From contig NZ_CP048751.1 in the NCBI RefSeq assembly GCF_011064825.1, positions 310,001 to 374,000 of the forward strand: DNA of 64,000 nt, in the 5' to 3' direction. The notes under the pieces were generated by a model. That model ran no database searches. It was not told the DNA's origin and saw only the letters and a list, made by a program, of their open reading frames with translations. Shown piece by piece: positions 8,434-19,744 of the stretch. The translations under genes were made by a program, and so were the position numbers. The stretch's first letter is position 1; every line of letters begins with the position of its first letter. The DNA comes from Brevundimonas mediterranea (lineage in GTDB: Bacteria; Pseudomonadota; Alphaproteobacteria; Caulobacterales; Caulobacteraceae).

Positions 8434-9528
8434 TCAGACTGCGCCCAGCACGCGGTTCACATGGGCCATCTTGCGGCCGGGACGGGCCTTGGCCTTGCCG
8501 TACAGGTGCAGGCGTTCGTCCGACTTGCCGGCCAGGGCGCGCCACTGCTCGACCTCATCGCCCAGCAGGTTCTTCATCTCGACGCGGGCGTGAGCCGACG
8601 TCGGCCCCAGAGGCCATCCGGCCACCGCGCGGATATGTTGTTCGAACTGGTCGCAGACGCAGCCGTCCTGGGTCCAGTGGCCGGTGTTGTGGACGCGCGG
8701 CGCGATCTCGTTGACCAGCAGGACGTCGTCGCCGCCCGGAACCGGAATATCGAAAAGCTCGACCCCCAGGACCCCGACATAGTCCAGCCCGTCCAGGATG
8801 GCTTCGGCGATGGCGCGGGCGCGAACCTGGGTCTTATCGTCCACCGTGGCCGGCGCCAGCGTGGTGCGCAGCACCCCGCCCTCGTGCCGGTTCTCGCCCA
8901 GCGGATAGACCGCCATATGGCCGTCCCAGTCGCGGGCGGCGATCACCGACAGTTCGCGAACGAAGCTCGCCCTGGCCTCCAGAATGGCCGGGCGGCCGCC
9001 CAGGCTTTCCAGCGCGGCGGGGGCCTCCTCCAGAGTGCGGATCCAGACCTGGCCCTTGCCGTCATAGCCTTCGCGGCGAGTCTTCAGCAGGGCGGGCAGA
9101 CCCAGGGTCGTCAGGCCGAGGACCAGATCGTCCAGCGTATCGACCACGGCGAACTCGACCGTCGGGGCGCCGACGGCGTTCAGGAAGGTCTTTTCCTCCA
9201 CCCGGTCCTGCGACACGCGCAGGGCGGTCGGTCCGGGCGCGACCAGGGCGCCGGCCTCGGCCAGCCGTTCGATGGAGGCGGCGGGCACGTTCTCGAACTC
9301 GAAGGTCACGACGTCGGCGGCCCGGCCCAGGGCCGTCAGGGCCTCGGGGTCGTCATAGGCGGCGACGATCTGGGCGGTGGAGACCCGACCGGCCGGGCTG
9401 TCGGGCTCCGGGTCCAGGATGACGACGTCAAAGCCCAGGCGTGCAGCCGCCTGGCTCAGCATCCGGCCCAGTTGGCCGCCGCCGAGAATGCCGAGGGTCG
9501 AACCGGGGGGGAGTGGAAGCGTGGGCAC
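8434..9528 (-). CDS. purK: 5-(carboxyamino)imidazole ribonucleotide synthase
   Basis: ATP-grasp enzyme of 364 residues that carboxylates AIR to N5-CAIR in purine synthesis. The N-terminal GILGGGQLGRM motif (residues 13-23) and the downstream LLKTRREGYDGKGQVW and NEIAPRVHNTGHWT motifs are diagnostic of PurK. It starts with GTG immediately after the purE stop codon (TGA then GTG), a tight arrangement implying translational coupling with PurE, the next enzyme in the pathway. Full length. Confidence 0.96.
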   Translation of the reverse strand: MPTLPLPPGSTLGILGGGQLGRMLSQAAARLGFDVVILDPEPDSPAGRVSTAQIVAAYDDPEALTALGRAADVVTFEFENVPAASIERLAEAGALVAPGPTALRVSQDRVEEKTFLNAVGAPTVEFAVVDTLDDLVLGLTTLGLPALLKTRREGYDGKGQVWIRTLEEAPAALESLGGRPAILEARASFVRELSVIAARDWDGHMAVYPLGENRHEGGVLRTTLAPATVDDKTQVRARAIAEAILDGLDYVGVLGVELFDIPVPGGDDVLLVNEIAPRVHNTGHWTQDGCVCDQFEQHIRAVAGWPLGPTSAHARVEMKNLLGDEVEQWRALAGKSDERLHLYGKAKARPGRKMAHVNRVLGAV

Positions 9529-10020
9529 TCAGTCCTCGACGGTTTCGGCGACGGAATCCGTCAGGGCGGCGCGGAAGGCGGCCAGACGCGCCGCCAGGGC
9601 TTCGTCCGACAAGGCCAGGATCTGGGCGGCCAGTATGCCGGCGTTGGCGGCGCCCGCCTCGCCGATGGCCAGGGTCGCGACGGGAACCCCGGCCGGCATC
9701 TGCACGATGGACAACAGACTATCCATGCCCTTCAGGGCCTTGGACTGGACCGGCACGCCCAGCACCGGCAGTTCGGTCATCGAGGCGGCCATGCCCGGCA
9801 GGTGGGCGGCGCCCCCGGCCCCGGCGATGATGACCTTGAAACCGGCCGCCTTGGCGCCGGTCGAAAACTCGACCAGCCGCTGGGGGGTGCGGTGCGCGCT
9901 GACGACCTTGGCCGTCCAGGCGACGCCCAACTGATCCAGTTTGTCGGCGGCCAGCTTCATCGTCGGCCAGTCGGACCGACTGCCCATGATGATCGCCACC
10001 GGCGTTGCGGAAGTCGCCAT
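9529..10020 (-). CDS. purE: 5-(carboxyamino)imidazole ribonucleotide mutase
   Basis: PurE class I mutase (163 residues) converting N5-CAIR to CAIR. It shows [12 protein letters not shown] near the N-terminus, SAHRTPQRL with the catalytic His, and [11 protein letters not shown] with the second conserved His. It leads the purEK operon, with purK directly downstream. The 181 bases upstream, shared with the divergent GGDEF gene, hold no further feature I recognise. Confidence 0.97.
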   Translation of the reverse strand: MATSATPVAIIMGSRSDWPTMKLAADKLDQLGVAWTAKVVSAHRTPQRLVEFSTGAKAAGFKVIIAGAGGAAHLPGMAASMTELPVLGVPVQSKALKGMDSLLSIVQMPAGVPVATLAIGEAGAANAGILAAQILALSDEALAARLAAFRAALTDSVAETVED

Positions 10021-10201
10021 ATCTTCAAGGCCCCTCGCGGAAAGGCCGCCCGTTACAGCACGCGGCGGACGCCCGCAACCGATACAGACCGTGTTTACGG
10101 CGGGTTTCGCTACGGCCCCGCCTTCAATCTCGGCCGTTCAGCCTCTAACATCCGCTTATCGCGCGTCCGGTTGAGTCGCGCCGCCGGAGCCAGCCTGCGC
10201 C

Positions 10202-10765
10202 GTGACCGACGTGGCCGAACACGACCTGACCGCCGAGATCGCGCGCCTGCGCGCCGAGCTGGACGCCTGGAAACAGCGCGCTGCTGCGGCCGAGGCGGCG
10301 GCCGACCACGACGTCCTGACCCCGGCCCTGAACCGCCGCGGCTTCGTCGCCGCCCTGCAGCGGACCATGGCCTATTGCCAGCGCCACGGCGTGCCGGCGG
10401 TGCTGCTTTATCTGGATATGGACGGGTTCAAGGGGGTCAACGACCGGCTGGGCCATGCCGCGGGCGACGCGGCCCTGGTGGCGGTGGCGCGGATGCTGCT
10501 GGGCCATCTGCGCGAATCGGACGCCGTAGGCCGCCTGGGCGGCGACGAATTCGCCTTGCTGATGCTGAACGCCGGCGTCGATGAAGGCCAGGCCAAGGCG
10601 CGCCAGCTGGCCGAGGCGCTGAAGACCGAGGGCTTCGTCTGGAACGGCCAGCAGACGCCGCTGGGTGGCTCGTTCGGCGTGCGCGCCTGGGACGGCCACA
10701 CCGACCCCGAAATCTGGCTGACCGAGGCCGACGCCGCCATGTGGGTGCGCAAGAAGGGGCGCTGA
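10202..10765 (+). CDS. compact GGDEF-domain diguanylate cyclase
   Basis: A 187-residue protein consisting of a short helical, possibly coiled-coil N-terminus (about residues 8-36) and one GGDEF domain. The active-site motif GGDEF is intact at residues 113-117. An inhibitory I-site RxxD (RESD, 104-107) lies five residues upstream, as in product-inhibited diguanylate cyclases. It should make cyclic di-GMP from GTP and be feedback-controlled. There is no membrane segment or sensory domain, so any input comes through the N-terminal helix or dimerisation. The start is a GTG; upstream codons in the same frame look non-coding. Confidence 0.88.
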   Translation: MTDVAEHDLTAEIARLRAELDAWKQRAAAAEAAADHDVLTPALNRRGFVAALQRTMAYCQRHGVPAVLLYLDMDGFKGVNDRLGHAAGDAALVAVARMLLGHLRESDAVGRLGGDEFALLMLNAGVDEGQAKARQLAEALKTEGFVWNGQQTPLGGSFGVRAWDGHTDPEIWLTEADAAMWVRKKGR

Positions 10766-10787
10766 GGCCCCTTCCCCGCCTTCCCTC

Positions 10788-12593
10788 TTACAGCGGCAGC
10801 CGCAACTGAACGCCGCCCATATGGCTGTCGGCGTGTTCGCCGTACCGGCCGCGATAGGCGATCGTCACCTTGACGGGCCCCAGCGACCCTTCGACCCCGG
10901 CCGAGGCCAGGAACTGGCCGCCGAACGGATCCTCGACCTCCCGCTCCAGCACCTGCGCCGGGTTGTTGTAGAGGCCGACGCGCACCGGGTCGGAACTGTC
11001 GTCCAGGGCGTCGCGATAACCGCCCTCGGCGAACAGGCCGAACCCGCCCATCTCCGCCTCGGCCCGCAGCGCCACCTCGCCGCTGATCGCCTTCATCTCG
11101 CGATCCTCATATTCGTACTGGGCGGCGACGCCCTGCTCCCAATAGCCGTCGACGTCGCTGGTGGCCCAAGTCACGGCGGCGCGGGGCGACAGGGCCACAC
11201 CACCCATGTCGAACCACATCCCGCCCTGCAGCCGAGCGCCCGTGCTGAAGGCGCGGGTCTCGGCCGTGTGGACGATGGGCGCCAGGCTGGTGACGCGCTC
11301 GATGTCGTCGATATTGTCGCGCGCCACCCCGACCGCCGCATTGACGAACAGGTCGCCCGAGCGCCAGCCGCCATACAGATCCAGGCCGAAGCTCTCGACG
11401 TTGAAGGTCAGGGCCTGGCTTTCGACATCGGTCTTGCGCGCCGTGCCGGCCATGCCGAACCGCCAGTTCGCCGACGGTCCCGCCTCAAGCGCGATCCGAC
11501 CGCCCCAGCCGTCGCTGGACGACTCGGTGACCGAATGGCGCGCGTCCGTGTCCACGCTGTCGACCATGGCCGAGGCGGTGACCGCCACGCCGGCCTCCCA
11601 GGCTTCACGACCCGACAGGGCCTCGCTGGCTGCATCCAGGGCGTCCTCGCGGTGCCGGAATGTGGTCTCGCCCTGCAGGGCCGCCTGGGACCCGATGTCG
11701 CCATAGTAGAGGTAGTCGGTCGCCAGACGGGCGATGATCTGGTGCCCGGCTGCGGTGGGATGGACCCCGTCGAAGTAGAAATAGCTGCTCGGGTTCGAAC
11801 AGACCGTCACCCCGTTGAAACAGGCCTGGGTCACGTTGGTGATGCCGAACTGACCCGGATCGGCGGCCAGTGTGTCGCCGATCTTGAACAGGTCCATCAG
11901 GATGATGTTGCTGCCCGAGCGTGCGGCGGCCGTGGTGTTCAACCCCGTCAGCAGGCTCGAATTGAAGGTCGTCACCGCATAGTCAGCGAGGGGCGCGGCC
12001 GTCGTGCCACGGAACTGCGGCGTCAGGCTGAGCTTGGGCAGATTGGTGACCAGTATGGTCCCAGCCCCCGCGCCGGCGACGCTGTTGACCAGGCTGTTGA
12101 TGTTGGCGGCGGCCGACGTCGCGACCGGAGTGATGGCTCCCACCGGGCTTGCCGAGGCGCCGGCGGCGGGCAGGCCCTGGAAGATGTCGTTGGCGCCGCC
12201 CAGGACGCTGACCAGGTCATTGGACCCGAAGGTCCCGCCCCGGCTGGTGTAGGCGGCCAGCTGGGTCAACATGCCCGGCGGAGGGCCGGCCGAGGCGTCG
12301 GTGCGGGCGCCGCCGAAGGCGTAGTTGATGCTGCCGCTGACGGAGCCGGTGAAATTGACGGCGTTGAAGCCCAGCAGTTCGGTGAAGACCGGACCGGTGG
12401 AGAATCGTCCCTGGTAATAGGGCGGGCTGGGCGGCTGCGTCCCGCCCGAAGCCAGATACAGGTTGCCGTTGTCGCTCAGGCTGTCGCCGAAAACGACCAG
12501 TCGGTTGTAGGTCTGGGCCGAGGCCGAGCCCGCAAAGGCGCAGGCGGCGACGACCAGGGCGGCGACGGCGCCGCCGGTGAGATAGCGTGACAT
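10788..12593 (-). CDS. GDSL-family esterase autotransporter
   Basis: A 601-residue autotransporter with a lipase/esterase passenger. A signal peptide covers residues 1-26. The passenger has block I GDSLSD (36-41, nucleophile Ser38), the GGAND segment with the block III Asn, and DGVHPT carrying the catalytic Asp and His (about residue 280). From about residue 330 to the end is a 12-strand autotransporter barrel domain, ending in a hydrophobic residue (LRLPL). It resembles EstA-type surface esterases that remain anchored in the outer membrane. A strong GGGAGG lies before the ATG. The substrate is unknown. Confidence 0.93.
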   Translation of the reverse strand: MSRYLTGGAVAALVVAACAFAGSASAQTYNRLVVFGDSLSDNGNLYLASGGTQPPSPPYYQGRFSTGPVFTELLGFNAVNFTGSVSGSINYAFGGARTDASAGPPPGMLTQLAAYTSRGGTFGSNDLVSVLGGANDIFQGLPAAGASASPVGAITPVATSAAANINSLVNSVAGAGAGTILVTNLPKLSLTPQFRGTTAAPLADYAVTTFNSSLLTGLNTTAAARSGSNIILMDLFKIGDTLAADPGQFGITNVTQACFNGVTVCSNPSSYFYFDGVHPTAAGHQIIARLATDYLYYGDIGSQAALQGETTFRHREDALDAASEALSGREAWEAGVAVTASAMVDSVDTDARHSVTESSSDGWGGRIALEAGPSANWRFGMAGTARKTDVESQALTFNVESFGLDLYGGWRSGDLFVNAAVGVARDNIDDIERVTSLAPIVHTAETRAFSTGARLQGGMWFDMGGVALSPRAAVTWATSDVDGYWEQGVAAQYEYEDREMKAISGEVALRAEAEMGGFGLFAEGGYRDALDDSSDPVRVGLYNNPAQVLEREVEDPFGGQFLASAGVEGSLGPVKVTIAYRGRYGEHADSHMGGVQLRLPL

Positions 12594-12707
12594 TTATTTC
12601 CTCCCACAGCCGTCGTGTATCGCGGCCGTTACCCGGGAGGATGCGCCACTCTGCGGCGAGCGCAAGATGCCGTTACGTCAGTCTTCGGAAGATAACGGGT
12701 CGTTCCG

Positions 12708-14600
<1,893 letters not shown>

Positions 14601-14676
14601 GGGCGGGGTCTTAGCCGCCTTCGCCCTCGCAGCAAAGCCGAGCCTTGCTGATGAACAGGCTCAGTTTCGCTTAAAC

Positions 14677-14716
14677 CTTGCCGTCCGCCGCGAAATTCGT
14701 CGCAGCGGACGGCAAG
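14677..14716 (-). terminator. probable terminator of the short-chain dehydrogenase gene
   Basis: Twelve-base-pair perfect inverted repeat (arms 14677-14688 and 14705-14716) just after the minus-strand gene that ends at 14722. The 16-base loop itself contains CGAAATTCG. On the minus strand it is followed by a short T run (GTTTAA), so the U-tract is weak. Confidence 0.5.
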
Positions 14717-14721
14717 AAATA

Positions 14722-16164
14722 TCAGAAGCGCGCGATACGGCGCACGTGGCTGTCGGGGCGACGGCTTTCCAGCACGGCCGCGCCCACAGCGGCGGCGATG
14801 GTGGCCACCGCCAGCAAGGCCCCGCCTTCACGGGCATGATCACGGGCATAGGCGCCGGCGTCGTCGGCATAACGGCGGGCCGCCTTGCCATGCTTCTTCA
14901 GCGCCTTCCTGGAGCCTTTACGAGTGGAGCGGAACCATTCGTCCGCCCGGTCCCGCGCATCATGCGCCGCATCAGCCGCGCGATGGCGCGCCTCGCGGGA
15001 GAAGTCTCCGGCGCGCTCGCCCGCGTCTTCGGCCCGATGACGGAAGGCGTCGACGGCGTCGTGGAAACGGTCGCGCAGGTCTTCCGTGTCCACCCATCCG
15101 CGCGGATCAATACGGGTCTTGATGCGCTGATAGCGCGTCGGTCCGCTGCGCTGGGTCAGATACAGGACCACGGCGGCGCCGGCCGCAAGGGCGACGAGGC
15201 TGCTGGCGGTGACGCCCGGATGTTTGCGGACTTCGGCCAAGGCGCTAAAATTACGGACCATGGGATAGTGAACCTCTTCATCGAGGCCGTCCTCGGTCGG
15301 GTCATAGAGCCCGTCGTCATACGGCCGATAGGCGGAACGGCGGTCCCGCATCAAAGATGGAGCGAACCGCGCCAGAAGAGGTTCCGCAATCCCCGGCAAA
15401 GCTGAGTAGAAAGACGCGATGACGCGCCCTCCCCCGCCGACCGTGATCTCGCGGATCGGATGGGCGGCGCAATACAGGATGGTGTCGGCGACCACATGGG
15501 TCGCATAGACCGGCTGGGGATTATGCACCGCCTGGCCGGTCAGGTTGCGGGCGTGACGGCTGTAGGGGGTATCGATCGCGCCGGGCTTGACCAGGCTGAC
15601 GGTTACGGGCGCCTGTTCGCGCAACAGTTCGATCCGCAGGGCGTTGGTGAACCCCTTCACCGCATGTTTGGACGCCGCATAGACGCCCTGCACCGGCAGC
15701 GGCAGGTCCGACAGGATCGAGCCGACATTGATGATCGCCCCGCCGCCCGGCCGCGTCCGCAGATGCTCCGCCGCCGCCAGAGACCCATTGACCACGCCCC
15801 AATAGTTGGTCTCGAACAGGCGGCGCTGATCCTCCAGCCTCGTCTCGCGGATCGACCCGAACATCCCGACCCCGGCGTTGTTGACCCAGGTGTCGAAGCC
15901 GCCGAACAGCCGCACGCATTTCTCGACCGCCGCCTTCAACGCCTCGGGATCGGCCGCGTCGGCAACGGCCCAGGCCACGCGCGCCCCTTGGGCCTGCAAC
16001 TCCTCGCACAAGGCCCGCAAGTCCCGTTCGCCCCGCGCGATCAGAAACACCCGGGCGCCGGCCCGCGCCGCCCGCCGCACCGTCGCCAGCCCCACGCCCG
16101 AGGTCGCGCCGGTGACGACGATGGACTGCTCGCCCAGGGGCTTCAGCACAGGTTTCGCGCTCAT
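14722..16164 (-). CDS. short-chain dehydrogenase with charged helical, membrane-anchored tail
   Basis: A 480-residue protein with a classical SDR domain in about residues 10-260: TGATSGVG cofactor motif, NNAGVG, and a catalytic set with Ser in NVGSI and YAASK. A membrane-like segment follows (SLVALAAGAAVVLYL). Next comes a long highly charged region rich in Ala/Arg/Asp with heptad-like repeats (RDRFHDAVDAFRHRAEDAGE), and finally a hydrophobic helix (LLAVATIAAAVGAAVL) near the C-terminus. That tail resembles ElaB/YqjD (DUF883)-type membrane-anchored helices. Start chosen at the ATG at 16164, preceded by GAGG; an in-frame TTG 30 bases earlier is less likely. Substrate unknown. The fusion suggests an oxidoreductase held at the inner membrane. 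Confidence 0.85.
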   Translation of the reverse strand: MSAKPVLKPLGEQSIVVTGATSGVGLATVRRAARAGARVFLIARGERDLRALCEELQAQGARVAWAVADAADPEALKAAVEKCVRLFGGFDTWVNNAGVGMFGSIRETRLEDQRRLFETNYWGVVNGSLAAAEHLRTRPGGGAIINVGSILSDLPLPVQGVYAASKHAVKGFTNALRIELLREQAPVTVSLVKPGAIDTPYSRHARNLTGQAVHNPQPVYATHVVADTILYCAAHPIREITVGGGGRVIASFYSALPGIAEPLLARFAPSLMRDRRSAYRPYDDGLYDPTEDGLDEEVHYPMVRNFSALAEVRKHPGVTASSLVALAAGAAVVLYLTQRSGPTRYQRIKTRIDPRGWVDTEDLRDRFHDAVDAFRHRAEDAGERAGDFSREARHRAADAAHDARDRADEWFRSTRKGSRKALKKHGKAARRYADDAGAYARDHAREGGALLAVATIAAAVGAAVLESRRPDSHVRRIARF

Positions 16165-16184
16165 CGACCGTTCCTCGCTTCCAG

Positions 16185-16247
16185 ACCTCGACAATTTCTC
16201 GAGGTTTTTCCGGATTTGTCGAGGCGGATTCTACAGGTTTTTCGAGG
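16185..16247. promoter_or_regulatory. array of TCGAGG motifs (operator-like)
   Basis: Between the divergent SDR and hslO genes are three direct copies of TTT-N-TCGAGG (16195-16204, 16215-16224, 16238-16247; starts 20 and 23 bases apart) and one inverted partner (ACCTCGACAA, 16185-16194), so the first pair forms an inverted repeat. Spacing close to two helical turns is what a cooperative regulator would use. No known regulator assigned. Confidence 0.4.
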
Positions 16248-16377
16248 CCTGCGCGCGGGTTTGCGGGCCGCCGCGTCGGCGCGCAAATTCGTCCCCGATC
16301 ATCGTCCCCCTTATCAAGGCGGCTCAGGGCGCCTAAATAGCCGCGATCCCGAAATGACGCCGTTCAAGGACCTTGCC

Positions 16378-17301
16378 GTGACCGATCACGCGCCTCAATC
16401 CGCCGTTTCCGACGATCTGGCCGCCGCCTTCCAGATCGAGGGCTGGCCTGTGCGCGGCCGTCTGGTCCGGCTGGGCGCGACCATCGACAAGATCCTGGCC
16501 GCCCACGCCTATCCCGAGCCAGTCGCCGCCCTGCTGGGCGAGGCCTGCGCGCTTGCCGCCCTGATCGGCTCCAGCCTGAAGTTCGAGGGCCGGCTGATGG
16601 TCCAGGCCCAGGGCGACGGCCCGGTGCGCTATGTCGTCGCCGACTATGGCACCGACGGCACGCTGCGCGGCTACTGCCGCTATGACGAGGCCGAGGTGGC
16701 CGAGGCGTCCCAGGGCTTCGCTCGTCCCGGCGCCCAGACGCTTCTGGGCCAGGGGGTCTTCGTCATGACCCTGGATCGCGGCCCCGATTTCGAACGCACC
16801 CAGGGGATCACGCCCATAGAGGGCGAAAGCCTGTCGCTGTGCGCCGAACACTATTTCCAGCAGTCCGAACAGGTTCCGACCAAGGTGCGCCTGGCCGTCG
16901 GCGAGGTCCTGACCGAGGCGGGCTCGCAGTGGCGCGCCGGCGGGGCGATGATCCAGATCATCGCCGGCGACGAGGCGCGAGGCTCCACCGAAGAGATCTG
17001 GGACCGCACCCGCGCCCTGTTCGGCACTCTGGGCGACGACGAGCTGATCGACCCGACCATCTCGCCTGAGACCCTGCTGTTCCGCCTGTTTCACGAAGAC
17101 GGCGTGCGGCTGGAAGGCGCACGGGCGCTGACGGCCGTCTGTCGTTGCTCCAGGGAGCGCATCGCCTCGGTCCTGGCCTCTTTCGACCCCGCCGAACGCG
17201 CCGACATGGTCGAGGACGACGGCAAGATCCGCGTCACCTGCGAATATTGCGCCACCGTCTACGCCCTGGAGCCGGACGAGGTCGTCGCCGAACAGATCTG
17301 A
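16378..17301 (+). CDS. hslO: redox-regulated chaperone Hsp33
   Basis: Hsp33 holdase of about 307 residues, activated when oxidative stress releases its zinc and unfolds the redox switch. The C-terminal zinc centre is visible as CRC followed about 30 residues later by CEYC (CxC...CxxC). Upstream is the conserved core with GRLVRLGATIDKIL, CRYDEAEVAEASQ and SLCAEHYFQQSEQVPT. Two starts compete: the ATG at 16354 has no ribosome-binding site, while the GTG at 16378 has AAGGA at good spacing and is preferred. It ends just before a bidirectional terminator. Confidence 0.93.
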   Translation: MTDHAPQSAVSDDLAAAFQIEGWPVRGRLVRLGATIDKILAAHAYPEPVAALLGEACALAALIGSSLKFEGRLMVQAQGDGPVRYVVADYGTDGTLRGYCRYDEAEVAEASQGFARPGAQTLLGQGVFVMTLDRGPDFERTQGITPIEGESLSLCAEHYFQQSEQVPTKVRLAVGEVLTEAGSQWRAGGAMIQIIAGDEARGSTEEIWDRTRALFGTLGDDELIDPTISPETLLFRLFHEDGVRLEGARALTAVCRCSRERIASVLASFDPAERADMVEDDGKIRVTCEYCATVYALEPDEVVAEQI

Positions 17302-17305
17302 ATGG

Positions 17306-17336
17306 AAAAGGGGCGGCCGATCCGGCCGCCCCTTTT
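17306..17336. terminator. bidirectional rho-independent terminator
   Basis: Fourteen-base-pair hairpin (arms 17306-17319 and 17323-17336, minimal loop) starting with AAAA and ending with TTTT. It sits between the convergent hslO and phoB genes and can serve both strands. Confidence 0.93.
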
Positions 17337-17339
17337 TAT

Positions 17340-18032
17340 CTAGCCTTCCAGATCCAGCGAATAGCCAGCCGAGCGCACGGTGCGGATCGGGTTCGCGCTG
17401 TCGTCGCCGATGGACAGGGCCTTGCGCAGCCGGCCGACGTGGACGTCCACCGTGCGGGCCTCGACATAGACGTCTGAGCCCCAGACGGCGTCCAGCAACT
17501 GTTCGCGGCTGAACACCCGGCCCGGATGCTGCATGAAATGATCCAGCAGTCGGAACTCGGTCGGGCCCAGATGCACTTCCTGGCCCGAGCGCTTCACCCG
17601 GTGCGAGACGCGGTCGATGATGATGTCGCCGTGGTTCAGACGATCGTCGGCCAAGCCCGGCCGGATGCGGCGCAGCACGGCGCGGATGCGGGCGATCAGT
17701 TCGACCATCGAGAAGGGTTTGGTCAGATAGTCGTCGGCCCCGGTGTCCAGGCCGCGAACCCGATCGCTTTCCTCGCCCCGCGCCGTCAGCATGATGACCG
17801 GCAGGTTGCGCGTCTCGGCCTTGCCCCGAATACGGCGGCAGACCTCGATGCCGGACAGCTTGGGCAGCATCCAGTCCAGCAGGACCAGATCGGGCTGACG
17901 CTCATCGATCTGCAGCATGCCCTCTTCACCGTCGGAAGCGACGGCGACGTCGTAACCTTCCTTCTCGAGATTGTACTGAAGCAGGGTCGCCAGCGCGTCC
18001 TCGTCTTCCATCACAAGGATATAGGGCTGCAC
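17340..18032 (-). CDS. phoB: phosphate regulon response regulator PhoB
   Basis: OmpR/PhoB-type response regulator of 230 residues. It has a receiver domain (about 1-120) with phosphoacceptor Asp53 in LLDWMLP and Lys in the LTKPFS motif, then a winged-helix DNA-binding domain (about 130-228, FRLLDHFMQHPGRVFSREQLL and VDVHVGRLRKAL). It is last in the pst/pho operon, 20 bases after phoU. The frame stays open far upstream across phoU, but the GTG at 18032 gives the normal PhoB length. It should bind the Pho box at 22577-22594, giving autoregulation. Confidence 0.96.
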   Translation of the reverse strand: MQPYILVMEDEDALATLLQYNLEKEGYDVAVASDGEEGMLQIDERQPDLVLLDWMLPKLSGIEVCRRIRGKAETRNLPVIMLTARGEESDRVRGLDTGADDYLTKPFSMVELIARIRAVLRRIRPGLADDRLNHGDIIIDRVSHRVKRSGQEVHLGPTEFRLLDHFMQHPGRVFSREQLLDAVWGSDVYVEARTVDVHVGRLRKALSIGDDSANPIRTVRSAGYSLDLEG

Positions 18033-18052
18033 TTCGGGTCTCCGGTCTCGGC

Positions 18053-18784
18053 TTAGTGCGAGTTGGTCGTCAGGTTGGGGGTCGAGGTCTCGTCTTCCGC
18101 TCCCGGCAGGGCGCGCGGTCGCTCGCCCACCATGTCGTCGCCGGTGATCTCGTAGTGAACGGTCTCGGCGATATTGGTCGCGTGGTCGCCGATCCGTTCC
18201 AGATTCTTGGCCATGAACAACAGATGGGTGCAGGCCCCGATCGTGCGCGGGTCGCCCATCATGTAGGTCAGCAGTTCGCGGAACAGGGCGTTGTAATGCT
18301 CGTCCACCTCGTCGTCCGTCTGCCATACGGCCACGGCGCGATCGAGCTCGGAAGCGGTGTAGGCGTCCAGAACGTCGCGCAGACGGGTCGAAACCAGGCG
18401 GCCCATCCGCTCGATCGAACGCGTCAGGGGCTGCATCGGCTCGGCTTCCGCCAGGATCAGCGCCCGCTTGGCGATGTTCTTGGCCAGGTCGCCTGTGCGT
18501 TCCAGGTCTGACGCCATCTTCATGGCGCCCAGGGTCCGACGCAGGTCGCTGGCGACCGGCTGGCGCAGGGCGATCAGACGGATGGCCTTCCGCTCGATAT
18601 CCCGTTGCAGGGCGTCGAGCTTCAGGTCGCGATCCACGACGGCGCGCGCCAAGGCCACGTCCCGCCGGGCGACGGAATCGATGGCGTCCGAGACCTGGGC
18701 CTCGGCCAGGCCGCCCATGCGGGCGACCTCGGCCGTGATCTGGTTCAGCTCGTCGCCGTAAGCCTTGACCGTGTGCTGGTTCAT
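18053..18784 (-). CDS. phoU: phosphate signalling complex protein PhoU
   Basis: A 243-residue PhoU with two similar three-helix-bundle repeats, each carrying an acidic metal-binding helix (AMKMASDLERTGDLAKNIA and FMAKNLERIGDHATNIAE). PhoU links Pst transporter activity to PhoR and keeps the regulon off when phosphate is ample. Its ATG overlaps the pstB stop (TGATG), so translation is coupled. The last 25 residues are polar and disordered-looking. Confidence 0.96.
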   Translation of the reverse strand: MNQHTVKAYGDELNQITAEVARMGGLAEAQVSDAIDSVARRDVALARAVVDRDLKLDALQRDIERKAIRLIALRQPVASDLRRTLGAMKMASDLERTGDLAKNIAKRALILAEAEPMQPLTRSIERMGRLVSTRLRDVLDAYTASELDRAVAVWQTDDEVDEHYNALFRELLTYMMGDPRTIGACTHLLFMAKNLERIGDHATNIAETVHYEITGDDMVGERPRALPGAEDETSTPNLTTNSH

Positions 18785-19740
18785 CAGCCGAAGCGTCCCG
18801 TGATGTAGTCCAGGGTGCGCCGCTCACGCGGGTTCTGGAAGATGTCTTCCGTGTCGCCGGTCTCGACCAGACGACCCATGTGGAAGAAGGCGGTGCGCTG
18901 CGAAACCCGTGCCGCCTGGGCCATCGAGTGGGTGACGATGACGATGCAGAACCGCTCACGCAGTTCGTCGATCAGTTCCTCGATCCGCGCGGTGGCGATG
19001 GGGTCCAGGGCCGAGCAGGGCTCGTCCATCAGGATGACTTCGGGGTTCACCGCGATGGCGCGGGCGATGACCAGACGCTGCTGCTGACCACCCGACAGCC
19101 CCATGGCCGACGACTGCAGGCGGTCGGCGACCTCTTCCCACAGGCCGGCGCGCTTCAGGGCGCTTTCGACCACGCCGTCCATCTCGGACTTGGCGCTGAC
19201 CAGCCCATGGATCTTGGGGCCGTAGGCGACGTTTTCGTAGATGGATTTCGGGAAGGGGTTCGGGCGCTGGAACACCATGCCGACACGGGCGCGCAACAGG
19301 ACCGGGTCGATGGACCGATCGTTGATGTCCTCGTCGTCCATCGCGATGCGGCCGGTGACCTTGCAGCCCGCAATCGTGTCGTTCATGCGGTTCATGGTCC
19401 GCAGGAAGGTCGACTTGCCGCAGCCCGAAGGGCCGATCAGGGCCGTGACCGTCTTGTCCGGAATATCCAGCGAGACGTCGTAAAGCGCCTGCTTGCCGTC
19501 ATAGAAGACGGAGACGTCACGCGCCGCGATCTTGATCGGACCGGTCGGCGGAGTGGCGACCACGGTCGGGCCGCTCACAGGCGTGGCGTCTTCAAGCCGG
19601 GCTTCCACGGCGGAGGCGGCTTTAGGGGACGTGGCTTCGGGCAAGACCTGGCCGCCCATGCGAACGGATTCGGTCGGATCGGCAGCGCCGACGCCGGCGC
19701 CGGTCTGGTCTTCGGCAGAACGGAAGATACGAAATTTCAT
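18784..19740 (-). CDS. pstB: phosphate ABC transporter ATP-binding protein
   Basis: ATPase of the high-affinity phosphate transporter. It has Walker [10 protein letters not shown], signature LSGGQQQR, Walker [14 protein letters not shown] and a switch His (VTHSM). As read it has 318 residues with an N-terminal extension of about 65 residues (Ala/Pro/Thr-rich) before the usual PstB start; typical PstB is about 250-270. The extension could be real or the true start could be internal, but the 4-base gap to pstA favours the upstream ATG. It is part of the pstC-pstA-pstB-phoU-phoB operon. Confidence 0.95.
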   Translation of the reverse strand: MKFRIFRSAEDQTGAGVGAADPTESVRMGGQVLPEATSPKAASAVEARLEDATPVSGPTVVATPPTGPIKIAARDVSVFYDGKQALYDVSLDIPDKTVTALIGPSGCGKSTFLRTMNRMNDTIAGCKVTGRIAMDDEDINDRSIDPVLLRARVGMVFQRPNPFPKSIYENVAYGPKIHGLVSAKSEMDGVVESALKRAGLWEEVADRLQSSAMGLSGGQQQRLVIARAIAVNPEVILMDEPCSALDPIATARIEELIDELRERFCIVIVTHSMAQAARVSQRTAFFHMGRLVETGDTEDIFQNPRERRTLDYITGRFG

Positions 19741-19744
19741 TCTC

